NCBI GenBank assembly: GCA_013812995.1
Contig: JACCSL010000195.1
Span: forward strand, 1-6,577
Source of the DNA: Ardenticatenales bacterium
Lineage (GTDB): Bacteria; Chloroflexota; Anaerolineae; Ardenticatenales; Ardenticatenaceae
Reading direction: 5' to 3'
Length of the DNA: 6,577 nucleotides
Below, one piece after another: positions 5,479-6,577 of the stretch; positions within the stretch are counted from its first letter, which is position 1, and the number at the start of each line of letters is the position of its first letter. Below the pieces are notes generated by a model. That model did no database searches. It saw only the letters and a list, made by a program, of their open reading frames with translations, and was not told where the DNA came from. The translations under genes and the position numbers were made by a program.

Positions 5479-6577
5479 GTGATCGAAAACGATTTACATC
5501 TCACGAAGAGCCACCTGCTGCGTCGCATTCTCCAGCAGCAGGTGGAACGGCTGGAAGCGGAAAAGGCGGACCTCCAGACGGAGGTGGCACGCCTCGAACA
5601 GGGACTCGTCCATTCCAGGGACTCCGAGGACGGGGCATCGGTGGATTCTGCGGTCACGGAGCTTCAAACCCTGGTCGAGGAAACGCTGGCGAGCATTCGC
5701 GCCATCAGCGAGCAGGCCCGGCGCGAGGCTACCTTCACGCTCAAGGTAACGCGCCACGAGCAGGAGCGGGTTCTCGAAGAGATGGCAAGCCTGCTTCAGG
5801 AAGGAGAGCGGCTGAGAGAGCTTCTTCTGGAAGCGATGGAGGGCGTCCATAGCATCGACGAGCAGGGCCAGAGCCACACCGCCCTCATGGTGAAAGAGGC
5901 GCACCTGCAACAGGAGCGCTTCATTATAGAGGTTAGAAGTCTCCACCACGGGCGCAGCAGTGAGGCGGCGCTCGCGCAGAAGCGGCACAAGATTGCCAGT
6001 CTCCGGGAACGCGCGCAGGCCGAGGCCGAGCGGGTCAAGCTGGACGCGCATCTGGCGCGCGAAAAGATGGTTAAGGAGATCAGGCTGCTACATGAGGAGA
6101 GTCAGAAGCTACGCGGCGCGGTGGGTCGCGCACTGGATCATGCCCACACGCTCAGCGAGGGGATCTATGTCGGCGCGTCCCACGCCGTGCAGCCCAACGA
6201 AAGCGCACAGGCCAAGACACCCTCAACAGTGCGTGTGCCGCAGACCAGCACGGCCCTGCCGGAGCCGCCCCCGCCCCCGAAGCGCCATCCCTTGCAGGGG
6301 CTGCTTGTCACGATGCTATTCGCGTTTCTGCTCGGCCTCACGGCACTGAGGGGCGTTGAGGAGTTACCCGGCACTTCCAAGGACTTTCTCCTGGACTATC
6401 GCTATATGATCTGGATTGTCGGCGGAGCCATCACCTACTGGCTTCTGACAAACCTGAACGGCTGGGAGCACCAGGCACGTACTGGGAAATGGCTTGCCGA
6501 GCGGGACTACGCGATCTGGTGGGTCTGGCGGGCACGCATCGCCCTTGTCCTACTCATCCCCCTCCTCACGCTGACAA
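5479..6577 (+). CDS. Coiled-coil membrane protein, partial (runs off right edge)
   Basis: An open frame of 366 codons from GTG at 5479-5481 to the window edge with no stop. The frame closes upstream at TGA 5368-5370 and has no ATG, GTG or TTG between, so this GTG is the first possible start; GGAGAAGGG lies just upstream (5466-5474) as ribosome binding site. The N-terminal 225 residues or so are highly charged, Glu/Gln/Arg/Leu-rich and predicted to be long coiled coils (about 9-44, 57-120 and 140-225; for example LLRRILQQQVERLEAEKADL). A low-complexity proline-rich linker follows (about 238-271, with PEPPPPPKRHP at 261-271). Hydrophobic segments then lie at about 272-291 (LLVTMLFAFLLGLTAL), 308-326 (YMIWIVGGAITYWLL) and from 352 on (IALVLLIPLLTLT), the last cut by the edge. 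The likely topology is a membrane-anchored protein with a cytoplasmic coiled coil, perhaps a scaffold or sensor. No named family is recognised; function is unknown. Confidence 0.85.
   Translation, partial: MIENDLHLTKSHLLRRILQQQVERLEAEKADLQTEVARLEQGLVHSRDSEDGASVDSAVTELQTLVEETLASIRAISEQARREATFTLKVTRHEQERVLEEMASLLQEGERLRELLLEAMEGVHSIDEQGQSHTALMVKEAHLQQERFIIEVRSLHHGRSSEAALAQKRHKIASLRERAQAEAERVKLDAHLAREKMVKEIRLLHEESQKLRGAVGRALDHAHTLSEGIYVGASHAVQPNESAQAKTPSTVRVPQTSTALPEPPPPPKRHPLQGLLVTMLFAFLLGLTALRGVEELPGTSKDFLLDYRYMIWIVGGAITYWLLTNLNGWEHQARTGKWLAERDYAIWWVWRARIALVLLIPLLTLT

Noticed and set aside
5494..6051. 185-codon leftward open frame opposite the coiled-coil gene
   Set aside because: It mirrors the repetitive coiled-coil codons (Glu/Leu-rich becomes Leu/Phe-rich in antisense) and has no supporting start signal.
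1..6577. CRISPR array, tRNA, rRNA or intact insertion sequence
   Set aside because: No regularly spaced repeats, cloverleaf-like segments, ribosomal RNA signatures or transposase frames were seen on either strand.

Overview
The window most likely comes from a soil-type Chloroflexota bacterium of the Ktedonobacteria group. This is an inference from mixed GC content, the LQRxIGNQAV-type tag protein and a gene family I associate with Chloroflexota and Planctomycetota. There is no rRNA or other phylogenetic marker, so an actinobacterial or planctomycete origin cannot be excluded.

The left two thirds (about 101-4257) holds three genes reading leftward. In transcription order these are: a 401-residue protein carrying the LQRSIGNQAV motif typical of proteins associated with extracellular contractile injection systems (eCIS); 12 bases later, a MidA/NDUFAF7-like SAM methyltransferase with a C-terminal TPR region; and, after a 113-base gap, a 12-TM MFS exporter of the EntS-like (MFS_3) group. 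The first two look like a tight operon. The MFS gene has its own good ribosome binding site and a gap containing a perfect hairpin and a palindrome, so it may be independently controlled.

A short divergent intergenic region (4258-4360) carries candidate promoters for both directions that overlap each other. The right third reads rightward: a 297-residue soluble protein of unknown function (4361-5254), then a 224-base gap with an imperfect-inverted-repeat element of about 104 bases resembling a miniature transposable element (MITE), then a GTG-started gene running off the right edge. That last gene encodes a long coiled coil, a proline-rich linker and at least two to three membrane segments.

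The tag-protein/methyltransferase pair is visibly lower in GC than the MFS gene and the right-hand gene in sampled lines, consistent with an accessory module. The most interesting idea is that 1438-4257 is a two-gene module built around a protein routed to, or loaded into, a contractile injection particle, lacking the DUF4157 domain that often follows this tag. No structural injection-system genes are in view, so this remains inference. There are no tRNA, rRNA, CRISPR or intact insertion sequence features, and no gene-free stretch longer than 300 bases.
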